Shown: positions 1 to 7,592 of the stretch, piece after piece
Layout: each line of letters opens with the position of its first letter
How positions within the stretch are numbered: the stretch's first letter is position 1
IMG/VR virus record: IMGVR_UViG_3300017758_000017
Coordinates: 1-45,370 of that record
From: a virus
DNA length: 45,370 nucleotides
Reading direction: 5' to 3' (one strand)
Translations under genes and position numbers: made by a program
The notes under the pieces: generated by a model
What the model was told of the DNA's origin: nothing
Seen by the model: only the letters and a program-made list of their open reading frames with translations
Database searches by the model: none

Positions 1-366
1 GACTCCACATACGAACTTACTGAAGCAGAGCTTAAGTTGGTCGTAGATGAGTTGAAGGTTGTTGAAGCTTCTGATGAGGCTTTCGATACCTTCAAAGAAA
101 AACTTTCTATTCTTTTTGCAAGCAAGACCAAAGAGGCCATTGCAGCTCAAGAAGAGGTAGTCAAAACCAAAATCGAAGAGGCTATTGCTTCTAAGATGGC
201 AGAAGAGACTCCTGAGCAGCAAGAAGAAGTTGAGGCTAGCGAAGATGAGTTGGAAGTTGAAGAGGTCGAGGCCGCTTCTATCCCAAACAACAACGCAGAA
301 GCTTCAGAACAAATTTCTTTGGTTGCAAAGCTGAAGGAGAACTTCTCTGTAGAAGTTACAAAATAA
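1..366 (+). CDS. Putative head scaffolding/core protein, C-terminal part (5' end outside window)
   Basis: The reading frame is open from the first base, so only the last 121 residues are seen and the true start lies upstream. The visible part is strongly acidic and rich in Glu, Ala and Lys, with long stretches likely to form helix or coiled coil, and it has an EVEEVE-type acidic patch before the C-terminus. A low-complexity acidic helical protein just before the decoration and capsid genes fits a scaffolding protein, or the scaffold tail of a prohead protease fusion. The role rests on position and composition only; no catalytic motif is visible. It is followed after 23 bases by the decoration-like gene. 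Confidence 0.5.
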   Translation, partial: DSTYELTEAELKLVVDELKVVEASDEAFDTFKEKLSILFASKTKEAIAAQEEVVKTKIEEAIASKMAEETPEQQEEVEASEDELEVEEVEAASIPNNNAEASEQISLVAKLKENFSVEVTK

Positions 367-389
367 AAAAAATCTAACTAAATAATATT

Positions 390-968
390 ATGGCTAGTGA
401 AATTACTAAACTATTACCCTTCCGTCAATATGATGATAACGATGTTATCAACATGTTTGCTTATGAAGGCACTAATGTCGGGGCTGGAACCATCGTAAAG
501 GTTTCTGCCGCCAATCTCAACGACGATCTTACTGATCTCGTAGACGCTGGGACTGCTTTCCTTACTACTCAAGGAAATGCTTACTCCCCTCTTGCTGTTA
601 ACCCGCTTAAAGTTGCTTCTGCTGCTTCTGGGAATGCTGCTCTTGGAATTCTCCTCCGTGACGTTCGCGACACTGATGAGAATGGAGAGAAGCTCCGCTT
701 TTACCCTCAGAAGAAAGAAGAGCTTCAGGCTGTTGCTTCTGGAGAATCTGTTCCTGTAGCCACTAAGGGTGTATTCACCTTTATGGAAGGAGCTTTCTCT
801 GGCTCAGTTATTCCTGCTCCTAATACTGAGCTTGGACTTCGTGCTGGTGGAACGCTTGCTACTGCTGTTGCTGCTGACACTGTTGTCGGCAAAGTCCTTG
901 CTACTGGAACTCGTCCTGCTGGTGATACCCACGCAGGAGGATATGCAATTGTTAACATTAACTTCTAA
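390..968 (+). CDS. Putative capsid decoration/stabilisation protein
   Basis: A 192-residue protein rich in Ala, Gly, Val and Thr with short alternating hydrophobic stretches, as expected for a small beta-sandwich. Its place directly before the major capsid gene is typical of head decoration proteins. Codon use is strongly biased to GCT, CTT, GTT and CGT, like the capsid gene that follows and unlike the later genes, which suggests a very abundant product. The ATG lies in an AT-rich leader (AATAATATT before ATG) with no Shine-Dalgarno sequence. The codon bias also creates spurious Leu-rich and antisense frames across it. The family cannot be named with certainty; a cement or spike protein is the inference. 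Confidence 0.55.
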   Translation: MASEITKLLPFRQYDDNDVINMFAYEGTNVGAGTIVKVSAANLNDDLTDLVDAGTAFLTTQGNAYSPLAVNPLKVASAASGNAALGILLRDVRDTDENGEKLRFYPQKKEELQAVASGESVPVATKGVFTFMEGAFSGSVIPAPNTELGLRAGGTLATAVAADTVVGKVLATGTRPAGDTHAGGYAIVNINF

Positions 969-983
969 TTTTACTCACAGATT

Positions 984-2078
984 ATGAAAATTACTATTAA
1001 AAGAACTGAAGATCAGTTGGCCCTTGTTCGCGCAATGGGTTCAAATAATCGTGAAGAAGCTTACGAGGCTCAGGCCGCTGTTGCAGAACTTCTCGGGCCT
1101 GTGGTCACTGAAGTTATCAACAACGCTGTGACCGTTGGAAATCTTTTCACCACTCTGACCTATCAGGCTGATGACAATCCTTCCCTTCCTCTTGATCTCT
1201 TTCATGACATCACTGATGAAGATTATGTGCAGGTTTACTCCCAGCAAGTTGCTGGTGGACTCCCTTACAACCAAGTCTTTCCAGCTCATAACGAGCTGAA
1301 GTTTAGCACTTACACCCTTGATAGCGCACTCGCTTTCGACCGTAAGTATGCTAAGAAAGCTCGCGTTGACGTTGTTTCCAAGACCTTCACTCGTATGGCT
1401 CAGGAAGTTATGCTTAAGCAGGAGCGCACTGCATTCAATGTGCTTGCTTCCGCTCTTGTTGCTGGAGATAGCATCTCTGCTTCTGCTGGTGATCACATCA
1501 TCGCTGCTGCTGGCACTAGCCTTGTCCTTGATGATTTGAACAACCTTATCACTAAGTCCAAGCGTATCAATAGCTCGTTTGTTGGTGGAACTCCTGTTGG
1601 TGGTTCTAAGGCTGGCGTTACCGATCTTCTCGTTTCTCCTGAAGTGGTTGAAGATATTCGCGCTATGGCTTACAACCCTGTCAACACTCGTCAAGCAACC
1701 TCTGGAACTACCAGTATCACCGCTCCTGAAGAGCTTCGCTCTCAGCTTTACAGCGCTGCTGGACTCCCAAGCTTCTACGGTATCAATATCGTCGAAGTGC
1801 TTGAAATGGGTAGTGGACAACGTTTCAACAAGATCTTTGATGCTGTTAAAGGTGGCGTGAGCTTCACTGAAGGCTCTGAGCAGATCCTTATCGGTGTTGA
1901 TCGTTCTCGTGACGCTCTGCTTCGCCCTGTCGTTCTTGATGAAGGTTCTACTGGTGAACTCAACGTTCTCGTTGATGACCAGTTCTCCGTTCGCCAGAAC
2001 AAGATTGGTTACTACGGTAAAGTCGAAGAGGGTCGCGTTTGTATCGACGACCGCGCTCTTTGTGGAATCATCCTCTAA
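984..2078 (+). CDS. Major capsid protein (HK97-fold likely)
   Basis: At 364 residues it has the usual size of a phage major capsid protein. It has a helical N-terminal arm (residues about 1-60), then mixed alpha/beta sequence with an extended segment rich in Asp, Phe and Tyr at 65-120. A Gly/Ser/Ala-rich stretch around 155-170 and a C-terminal region with IGVDRSRDALLRPV and GYYGKVEEGRVCI complete the pattern. Codon use is highly biased and comparatively GC-rich at third positions, the signature of the most abundant virion protein. It follows the scaffold-like and decoration-like genes and is closed by a strong intrinsic terminator at 2099-2129. No Shine-Dalgarno sequence precedes the ATG. The assignment rests on position, length and composition. 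Confidence 0.8.
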   Translation: MKITIKRTEDQLALVRAMGSNNREEAYEAQAAVAELLGPVVTEVINNAVTVGNLFTTLTYQADDNPSLPLDLFHDITDEDYVQVYSQQVAGGLPYNQVFPAHNELKFSTYTLDSALAFDRKYAKKARVDVVSKTFTRMAQEVMLKQERTAFNVLASALVAGDSISASAGDHIIAAAGTSLVLDDLNNLITKSKRINSSFVGGTPVGGSKAGVTDLLVSPEVVEDIRAMAYNPVNTRQATSGTTSITAPEELRSQLYSAAGLPSFYGINIVEVLEMGSGQRFNKIFDAVKGGVSFTEGSEQILIGVDRSRDALLRPVVLDEGSTGELNVLVDDQFSVRQNKIGYYGKVEEGRVCIDDRALCGIIL

Positions 2079-2098
2079 TCGAGGTTTCCTAAATTTAA

Positions 2099-2129
2099 GA
2101 GTCGCCCTACGGGGCGGCTCTTTTTTTTT
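2099..2129 (+). terminator. Intrinsic terminator after the capsid gene, UACG tetraloop
   Basis: A nine-pair stem GAGTCGCCC / GGGCGGCTC (one G-T pair) closes the loop TACG, so the hairpin is capped by C(UACG)G, one of the most stable tetraloops known. Nine T residues follow at 2121-2129. It begins 20 bases after the capsid stop codon and should insulate the high-level capsid transcript from the connector genes. Confidence 0.93.
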
Positions 2130-2139
2130 GATTTTTTTA

Positions 2140-2150
2140 GTGTAATCTAT
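2140..2150 (+). promoter_or_regulatory. Candidate phage promoter motif GTGTAATCTAT
   Basis: This copy of the recurrent GTGTAWW(W)A motif lies directly after the capsid terminator and 22 bases before the next start codon. The downstream sequence TATGATAAGG could serve as an alternative -10. Placement between a terminator and a gene supports a promoter; the link to the phage sigma factor at 27413-28000 is inference. Confidence 0.45.
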
Positions 2151-2161
2151 TATGATAAGGT

Positions 2162-2545
2162 ATGGCAAATAAGAAAGAATTTTTAGAAGAGTTCAACGTT
2201 ATTGATGGTAAAGAGCGTTCTGAGCGAGAAGAGAAGATTCAAAAAACAAAGGAATTAGAAGATCTTTTGGGAGTTAAGGATGTTAATCCATATGGCACAA
2301 ATAACAAGGATGTTTTTGCTAGTAATCTTGGTAGCATGTCTGTCGGAGAAATGACGACTCTTGCTCAAAGGGTTGGTCTACCAGCTTCTTCCATTGACAC
2401 TCCATCAGTATTAAAGAAGAATTTACTAAAGTCCTTTGATATTTATGTTCAACAAAATAACGTAACAGTAGCGGGACAAGCACAACCTGTTGTTGATCCA
2501 AAGGCTGAAAATTACGATGAAGTAAAGAAGCTGTTTGAGCTATAG
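2162..2545 (+). CDS. Hypothetical protein in the head-completion block
   Basis: A 127-residue protein I do not recognise. The first 40 residues are highly charged (Glu/Lys/Arg) and probably helical. The middle (residues about 60-100) reads SMSVGEMTTLAQRVGLPASS followed by a Ser/Pro/Lys stretch, resembling a small helical bundle. The C-terminus contains DPKAENYDEVKKLFEL, a short amphipathic tail that could bind a partner. It is the first gene after the capsid terminator and precedes the connector genes, so a head-completion or portal-adaptor role is possible but unproved. It appears to have its own candidate promoter at 2140 and no clear Shine-Dalgarno site. Confidence 0.6.
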   Translation: MANKKEFLEEFNVIDGKERSEREEKIQKTKELEDLLGVKDVNPYGTNNKDVFASNLGSMSVGEMTTLAQRVGLPASSIDTPSVLKKNLLKSFDIYVQQNNVTVAGQAQPVVDPKAENYDEVKKLFEL

Positions 2546-2582
2546 AATTCCCTAAAGGCTAGTTTTGCTGTAAGATTATTTA

Positions 2583-3104
2583 ATGAATGATCTTGGTTCA
2601 CTAGCAACAAAAATAGTAAATTACGCATTTCCAGATGACACTGGAAGGTTTCCTGTGTCTTATATTTCTGGTTGGCTTGAGGCTAATATTGGAGAGCTTA
2701 ACGGTCTTACTAATGAAGAATTTTATGTTAATGATACGGGGGCTATAGAAATTGCTACTGGCTCAGGTTTATTGCCGATTGAAGAAAACATTTTTTCAAC
2801 CCTTTATGAAATTCACTATTACGAAAAAGCTTCTAGGGATTCTCTTCGTGAGTTCACTTATGGAGGAGATACAGACTGGATAACTCTAAAAGAAGGTGAC
2901 ACAACCATTCAAAGGCAAAATAAAAACTCTGTTGCCAAAACATATAGAGAATTGAAGGTTGATACTTCTGATCGTTTAAATGACTTAGTTGGTCGCTATA
3001 ATCAATACAAGTCTTCTCCCTTGCAGGTATTTGGCCGAGATGGAATTGATCCTGTTGACAGCATTGACGTATACCAATCTACGACCTCTTACAGATCATT
3101 CTAA
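2583..3104 (+). CDS. Putative head-tail connector (adaptor) protein
   Basis: A 173-residue acidic protein in the position where adaptor proteins that bind the portal ring are normally coded. The N-terminal half carries a helix (LGSLATKIVNYAF) followed by ISGWLEANIGELNGLTNEEF. The middle has another helix (EENIFSTLYEIHYYEKASRDSLREF), a helical arrangement typical of gp6/gp15-type connectors. The stop overlaps the next start (TAATG), so the two are translationally coupled. The start lies 37 bases after the previous stop, downstream of a weak copy (CTGTAAGATTATTTA) of the recurrent promoter motif. Function is inferred from order and secondary structure. Confidence 0.5.
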   Translation: MNDLGSLATKIVNYAFPDDTGRFPVSYISGWLEANIGELNGLTNEEFYVNDTGAIEIATGSGLLPIEENIFSTLYEIHYYEKASRDSLREFTYGGDTDWITLKEGDTTIQRQNKNSVAKTYRELKVDTSDRLNDLVGRYNQYKSSPLQVFGRDGIDPVDSIDVYQSTTSYRSF

Positions 3105-3553
3105 TGGCTTCATTACTTACATCTACTCAAAAGTCAGCAATCCAAAGTGCGTTAAGCGAAGTTCACGATACTTTTGCTAGAGATATTTATGTCTACATTG
3201 AGAAGAAGGTAACTACAAGACCCGCTAATTTGAACTACAATCCACTGTATGGCAGGGCCAAGGACGACTCTAGGTTGAGTTCGCAAACTACACTAGTTAA
3301 GCATACAGTGCAAGCTAGGGTCAGCTACGCGCCAAATCAGGGTGAGTCTGTAGTAGATGGTGGAGCACAATTTAATTTAACTGCCTCTCATGGCAAGGTG
3401 AGAATCAAAGTTGATTCAGATGGTTACGACAAGGTAAAGGATTCTACGAGGATTGAAATTGATGATGTTTTATTTACTGTAGATACTGATGCTAAAAATG
3501 TGGGACCATTCTCGACTCAATACTATACTGTATTCCTTAAAAGAGAAAACTAA
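3104..3553 (+). CDS. Putative neck/stopper protein
   Basis: A 149-residue protein with a short N-terminal helical region and then a run of alternating hydrophobic strands (KHTVQARVSY, GKVRIKVDSDGYDKV, TRIEIDDVLFTVD, YYTVFLKREN). The ending with a beta-barrel and the phrase IEIDDVLFTVD are typical of small head-closure proteins of the gp16/HK97 gp7 kind, which plug the connector. It overlaps the upstream adaptor and the downstream gene by single bases (TAATG at both junctions), so all are read from one message. The assignment is inference from gene order and fold pattern. Confidence 0.5.
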   Translation: MASLLTSTQKSAIQSALSEVHDTFARDIYVYIEKKVTTRPANLNYNPLYGRAKDDSRLSSQTTLVKHTVQARVSYAPNQGESVVDGGAQFNLTASHGKVRIKVDSDGYDKVKDSTRIEIDDVLFTVDTDAKNVGPFSTQYYTVFLKREN

Positions 3554-4176
3554 TGGCTAAAGCATTTCTATCAGCAACAAGGTTTCAAGTAACTATAAAC
3601 AAAGCCGCACTTCTCAGGCAGGTGACTGCTGGTAGCAATGGTAAGGTCACTGGGAGAGAAGTAAGAAAATATGTTGTTCCTATTATTGAAGACGCACAAA
3701 AAACTTTAATTAAAGATTTTTTTAATCATTCTGTCACAAAAGAAATTAAAGCTGGGCCAAATGCCTCAAATAGCTCTCGCACTTTAGGTGGTTATGGAAA
3801 CCTTTTTTCTTTTATTGGTTTTGATAAGGGGTCTGACCCAACAGCAGGAATTGAACAAATATTAAATCAAAAACTTATAGTTACAGTTCGGGCAATATCT
3901 AGTGGTAGATTTAAAATATCTATCACAAACCCTCCTTCTAAAGACGAACTTTTTAGCGTATCTCAAATACCTTGGGCTAGTGGATCTAGCTGGGCAGACG
4001 GTATAGAAAAAGGAATTTCGAACTTAGGGTCTTTCTTGTATAGAAGCAAAGGTGTTGGCAATTCCAGAGCTGGGACGGGGATACAAGTCTTAAAGAATTT
4101 AAGATCCACCAGCTTCCAAACTCAACCCTATATCTCCAAACTTGTAGATAAGTTTTACAAAAACATTATAAAATGA
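3553..4176 (+). CDS. Putative tail-completion/neck protein (HK97 gp10-like position)
   Basis: A basic 207-residue protein. It begins with a strand-helix (TRFQVTINKAALLRQV) and a long helix ending in EDAQKTLIKDFFNHSVTKEI, then a GPNASNSSRTLGGYGNLFSFIGF turn region. This resembles the order of elements in HK97 gp10-like proteins, which join the tail to the neck. A Trp/Ser/Gly-rich segment (IPWASGSSWADGIEKGISNL) and a basic C-terminus (SKLVDKFYKNIIK) follow. It overlaps the next gene by four bases (ATGA). The call is based on position and a weak motif resemblance. Confidence 0.45.
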   Translation: MAKAFLSATRFQVTINKAALLRQVTAGSNGKVTGREVRKYVVPIIEDAQKTLIKDFFNHSVTKEIKAGPNASNSSRTLGGYGNLFSFIGFDKGSDPTAGIEQILNQKLIVTVRAISSGRFKISITNPPSKDELFSVSQIPWASGSSWADGIEKGISNLGSFLYRSKGVGNSRAGTGIQVLKNLRSTSFQTQPYISKLVDKFYKNIIK

Positions 4177-5051
4177 AAGCTCAATTTGATCAGAATTTAT
4201 TGTCCAGTTTTTACTTGTGGTTAGAAAACCGCTTGTTAAAGACTGACACTAAAGCTTATATAACTGGATTAGACAATAATTTTCGCTATGTAGATTTTGA
4301 TGATATTCCCGCTGATATGGTTGGTTATCAGGGCGAGTATCGTCAACTGGTCGCTGATTATAATATTGATGTTGTCAACTCTGGATTTATGGTTGACGGG
4401 GGTTTTGTTACTGGAGATTCTAGCGCAAATGGAGGAGTCTATACTGATTACGAAAATGGGAGACTTTTGTTCCCCGCAGCCTCTGGAACTGATTTAAACA
4501 TATCTGGGACTTATTCTGTAAAAGAAGTAAATACTTACATCTCTCACGATGATGATGTAGAATTTTTGGTCTATTCTGATTTTTTAGAAAATGGGCAAGA
4601 TTCGCCTTACTTTTACAATGAGACAGGAATTATAGATAAAGGAGCTTATTTCCTTCCAGCTTGTTTTGTTTCTCTAGCTTCTTCTGAGAACGAGGAATCT
4701 GCTTTTGGTGGGGAGGAAAACACTAAAAGTAGGGTTCGTGTGATGGTGTTAACTAAAGATTCTTATATTTTAGACTCCGTTATTTCTAGGCTTAGAGATA
4801 CAGTAAGAGAAAAAGTAACTCACATTCCTTATGAAAGTTTCCCATATGCTTATTCTTATTCTGTAAAGGATTTTCCTTATACCTATACTGGAGTTGTAGG
4901 AGATCAAGGGAGTAGCCCTCTATGCTCTTATATTGACAGTGTTACAGCTTCAAAAGTTGTTTCTGAAGCTCTGCGAGAAAAGCTGAACAAAGACTTCTCA
5001 ATTGCTTTCTTAGACTTCGATTTATCAACCTATCGTTTCCCAAGGTCTTAA
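4173..5051 (+). CDS. Putative tail terminator/neck structural protein
   Basis: A 292-residue acidic, Tyr-rich protein directly upstream of the tail tube gene, where the tail terminator is usually coded. It is longer than classical terminators (130-170 residues). Residues about 60-115 form an insert-like beta region (DYENGRLLFPAASG), while the rest (NLLSSFYLWLENRLL at the start; VRVMVLTKDSYILDSVISRLRDTVREKV near 190-215) looks like a terminator alpha/beta core. The start overlaps the previous stop as ATGA. No signal or membrane segment is seen. An alternative is a neck or collar protein; the sequence cannot decide. Confidence 0.45.
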   Translation: MKAQFDQNLLSSFYLWLENRLLKTDTKAYITGLDNNFRYVDFDDIPADMVGYQGEYRQLVADYNIDVVNSGFMVDGGFVTGDSSANGGVYTDYENGRLLFPAASGTDLNISGTYSVKEVNTYISHDDDVEFLVYSDFLENGQDSPYFYNETGIIDKGAYFLPACFVSLASSENEESAFGGEENTKSRVRVMVLTKDSYILDSVISRLRDTVREKVTHIPYESFPYAYSYSVKDFPYTYTGVVGDQGSSPLCSYIDSVTASKVVSEALREKLNKDFSIAFLDFDLSTYRFPRS

Positions 5052-5055
5052 ATCG

Positions 5056-5070
5056 GTGTATTTAAAGTAA
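5056..5070 (+). promoter_or_regulatory. Candidate phage promoter motif before the tail tube gene
   Basis: GTGTATTTAAAGTAA begins 29 bases before the tail tube ATG and five bases after the previous stop codon. It matches the recurrent GTGTAWW(W)A motif. A separate promoter here would explain why the tail tube gene is bounded as its own high-expression unit. Confidence 0.45.
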
Positions 5071-5084
5071 ACCTTTTTACAAAA

Positions 5085-6320
5085 ATGGCTACAAGAACTA
5101 GAGTAATTTCACAAAATAAAGCAGTCTATGTATCTCCCACTGGATGGGGCGAATATAGTGAACACAGCGCTGGACACCCAGTAACTGGAAGAAGTATGAT
5201 TGATGCTCATCAACTTCATCGTGTTGACACATTTTCTTTCGAAATGGACCTTGCTGGGTCGCGTCAAGACGTTAGAGAATTTGGACAATTAGCACGAATC
5301 GGAACCATCAACCTTGAAGAAATTAACCCAACTTTAAGTTTCGGTTACTACTTGGGAGATGGAGAAAATGAATTAAATCTTGGCTTCCATAAATCACAAC
5401 GAACAGCAGGTAGTGGTCAGATGTGTTCTGGTCAATTATCAGAAGATCCTATTCTCGGTGAGCGGAACGTTTATCTTTTAACGGTTGAAGAGGGGAAAGA
5501 TGCTTTTGCGTTAGACACTAGCGCAAAAATGATAGCTGCTGAAGATAAGCATGATGTTATTGGATTTGGAAACTGCTTCCTTTCCAGCTACAGTGCAAAC
5601 TTCAGTGTTGGAGAAATCCCAAGGGCTGATATCGAGATGCAAGCTTCTAATATCATTTTCTATACTGGACTTAACTCTGGACTCCGTAATCCATCATTGA
5701 ATCTAGAGGGAGTAAGAACCCATAGTGGAACCACTGTCCTTCCCTCTCCGAACACTGGAACTGACGTTCCTCTTGTTCTTCGTCCTCAAGATGTAAGCGT
5801 TACTTTCTCTGACGCAGGTGATGGTGTTGCTCCAGTTGGTGGACCTTCCTTTAGTGCTCTGCCTATTCAAAGCGCTTCTATTGAACTTCCACTATCTCGC
5901 GAAGTTATTCAGGCTCTTGGTAATGAGTTGGCTTACGCTAAACTACTTGAATTCCCAATTGACGTAACTATGAGCATCAGCTCTCTTACTAGGGACTTTG
6001 CTTCTGGTGCGCTTGAGTTTGCTTTGACTGGAACGGCTGAAAACAATAAAACTGATATCGCATTGAATATTACAGAACCCGGTAAAGGAGAGCAACTCAA
6101 GTTTGAACTTATGGGCGCAGTTCTTGATAATCAGTCTTTCTCACAAGGACTTGACGACAACGAAACTGTTGATCTAACCTTCTCTGCTCAAATTGGAGGT
6201 GCTGATACCGTTTCCCAAGGGCTGTTCTTCTGCCCACAGGAATCAGTGGCTACTCCTACATTCGATGTTCGCAGTGGAACCGCGAACAAAGAGTCTGATC
6301 AGCCAGTTAAGATTGTATAA
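5085..6320 (+). CDS. Major tail tube protein
   Basis: A 411-residue protein with biased codon use like the capsid gene, its own candidate promoter and a strong terminator immediately after the stop. These are the marks of a second very abundant virion protein. The sequence is almost all predicted beta strand, with a repeated style of segment such as VDTFSFEMDLAG, SYSANFSVGEIPRADIEMQAS and QSASIELPLSREV, consistent with one or two tube-fold domains. It sits between the terminator-like gene and the chaperone/tape measure genes, the normal location for the tube. No Shine-Dalgarno site precedes the ATG (leader ends TTTTTACAAAA). It is larger than many tube proteins, so an extra surface domain is likely. 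Confidence 0.78.
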   Translation: MATRTRVISQNKAVYVSPTGWGEYSEHSAGHPVTGRSMIDAHQLHRVDTFSFEMDLAGSRQDVREFGQLARIGTINLEEINPTLSFGYYLGDGENELNLGFHKSQRTAGSGQMCSGQLSEDPILGERNVYLLTVEEGKDAFALDTSAKMIAAEDKHDVIGFGNCFLSSYSANFSVGEIPRADIEMQASNIIFYTGLNSGLRNPSLNLEGVRTHSGTTVLPSPNTGTDVPLVLRPQDVSVTFSDAGDGVAPVGGPSFSALPIQSASIELPLSREVIQALGNELAYAKLLEFPIDVTMSISSLTRDFASGALEFALTGTAENNKTDIALNITEPGKGEQLKFELMGAVLDNQSFSQGLDDNETVDLTFSAQIGGADTVSQGLFFCPQESVATPTFDVRSGTANKESDQPVKIV

Positions 6321-6340
6321 TCAGTAAAAAACTCACAAAG

Positions 6341-6371
6341 CAGCCTCACCGAAAGGTGGGGCTGTTTTTTT
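6341..6371 (+). terminator. Intrinsic terminator after the tail tube gene, GAAA tetraloop
   Basis: A ten-pair stem CAGCCTCACC / GGTGGGGCTG (one T-G pair) closes a GAAA (GNRA-type) tetraloop, followed by seven T residues. It begins 20 bases after the stop codon, the same spacing as the capsid terminator, and like that one uses a stable tetraloop. Confidence 0.93.
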
Positions 6372-6386
6372 GTGTAATATATAAGG
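6372..6386 (+). promoter_or_regulatory. Candidate phage promoter motif GTGTAATATATAAGG
   Basis: This copy starts immediately after the T-run of the tail tube terminator and ends one base before the next start codon. If the motif acts as a -10 element, the transcript would have almost no leader. Confidence 0.5.
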
Positions 6387-6387
6387 A

Positions 6388-6759
6388 ATGAAGGTTTACC
6401 AACAAGTTGCGGGTTACGAAGAATCAATTACAAATTTAAACATTTCTATTGATGACACTTTTTCGGGATTCTCTGTAGCTGCTGGGACTGGCAACGCCGA
6501 GGGAGATGGACTACTTAACAGTGGCTTTGTTTTTTCTGGAAGTGTGGGGTATATTTTTGATCAATCAGGTAGGTTTGTTGGGGGTTATTCTCCTAATATC
6601 CCCTTTGATATTTCAGTTCACATGAAAAGAAATGATACTTATTCGTATTTCATTGATGATGTTCTGATCGCGAATAATATTACTGGTTCGACTGGCTTTG
6701 ATTACATTGAGTTTGAAAAACATGGAGATTCCAGTCTTGGGATTGAATATATTTTTTAG
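6388..6759 (+). CDS. Small beta-rich tail protein, function unknown
   Basis: A 123-residue, probably all-beta protein. The C-terminal half (FDISVHMKRNDTYSYFIDD, then VLIANNITG and FDYIEFEKHG) looks like a strand-turn-strand module in which an aromatic ligand-like loop precedes an N-x-x-G turn. I have the impression that similar modules recur in phage tail proteins, but no family can be named. It stands alone between a terminator and its own candidate promoter on the left and a palindrome on the right. It may therefore be expressed independently of the tube and chaperone genes. A minor tail or decoration role is inferred from position only. Confidence 0.5.
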   Translation: MKVYQQVAGYEESITNLNISIDDTFSGFSVAAGTGNAEGDGLLNSGFVFSGSVGYIFDQSGRFVGGYSPNIPFDISVHMKRNDTYSYFIDDVLIANNITGSTGFDYIEFEKHGDSSLGIEYIF

Positions 6760-6780
6760 TATTTGTTGATATATTTGTTT

Positions 6781-6805
6781 TTTTTACGATAATATTTCGT
6801 AAAAA
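6781..6805 (+). repeat. Perfect inverted repeat just upstream of a start codon
   Basis: TTTTTACGA and TCGTAAAAA form perfect nine-base arms around a seven-base centre TAATATT. The right arm ends four bases before the ATG at 6810. It could be an operator for a dimeric repressor, or an RNA hairpin close to the ribosome site. It lacks a following T-run on the + strand, so it is a poor intrinsic terminator for the gene to its left. Confidence 0.6.
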
Positions 6806-6809
6806 GTTT

Positions 6810-7592
6810 ATGAAAGAGCTGTATTCATTCCCAATTAAGAGAAAAGTAAAGCAAAAAGTTTCCGTAGAGAAGGAAAATGCTAAAGGTAAAATCGTAGAAA
6901 CCTTTAAAACAAAGACCAAAACTGTTTCTAATAGGGTTGTTTTCGCCAAACCTTCTTTTGCTGAGATTGAAAATGCAGAGTTCTTTTATGGGCAGCAGTA
7001 TAATGATTTCATCAATGCTGGATATTTAACAAGATTCCTGCTTAACAACAAAATTGGCGACTCAGGAGGCTCTTCTTCTAAGTTGAGTAGCGAGATAATC
7101 AATAAGGCTTTTGTTGATAATATGGAAGCAGCCAAGGTTATTGAATTTTATGAGGGTCAGAAAGATCTGAATGAAGAGCAAGAAAAGAAACTTGAAGAAG
7201 CAAAGGAAATATTTGCTGAAACGCAAAGAACTGTAGCGGAATTTGAACAGTTCTATCAAATTCAATACAACCAGACGGCAGAAGCAAAAGCAGAGCAGAA
7301 GCTTATTGAGTGGTTTATCTTTAACTTTTCTTATTATGAAGACAAAGTAAATGATGCTGTAGAGCTTTTTCCTTTATTCTTGGGCGACGATTTTGATGAG
7401 AAGCGAGAGCACTACTTGCAGTTGTGTGAAGACGAGGAAGATATTGAAGACATTTCTCTTTTAGACAACAAGGCAATTTTTGATTTGTCCTTTGGAACTT
7501 TGGCTAGGGTCGCTAATTTGTGGTATAATAAAATGGGAACGAATCAGAAGGAGATTGAAGATAAAATGAAAGAGGTCTTCGGTGATGAATGA
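6810..7592 (+). CDS. Putative tail assembly chaperone, first gene
   Basis: A 260-residue hydrophilic protein between the tail tube and tape measure genes, the classical site of tail assembly chaperones. The N-terminus is very basic (KRKVKQKVSVEKENAKGK). It is followed by AKPSFAEIENAEFFYGQQY and then FINAGYLTRFLLNN, a pattern like chaperone-type phage proteins that begin with a Pro-containing helix and a G(Y/I)LT motif. Residues about 115-160 are Glu/Lys-rich and likely coiled coil; the C-terminal third is acidic and helical. The stop codon overlaps the next start as ATGA. The familiar -1 frameshift is not possible far upstream because the -1 frame has a stop right before that start. Confidence 0.5.
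   Translation: MKELYSFPIKRKVKQKVSVEKENAKGKIVETFKTKTKTVSNRVVFAKPSFAEIENAEFFYGQQYNDFINAGYLTRFLLNNKIGDSGGSSSKLSSEIINKAFVDNMEAAKVIEFYEGQKDLNEEQEKKLEEAKEIFAETQRTVAEFEQFYQIQYNQTAEAKAEQKLIEWFIFNFSYYEDKVNDAVELFPLFLGDDFDEKREHYLQLCEDEEDIEDISLLDNKAIFDLSFGTLARVANLWYNKMGTNQKEIEDKMKEVFGDE

Noticed and set aside
1041-2168. A 375-codon open frame on the minus strand opposite the capsid gene
   Set aside because: It mirrors the biased codons of the capsid gene, runs through the terminator and has no recognisable domain; it is a shadow frame.
7560-7592. Programmed -1 frameshift joining the two chaperone-like genes, as in many siphoviruses
   Set aside because: The -1 frame has a TGA at 7586-7588 directly before the second ATG, and no slippery heptamer is present; ATGA coupling explains the junction.
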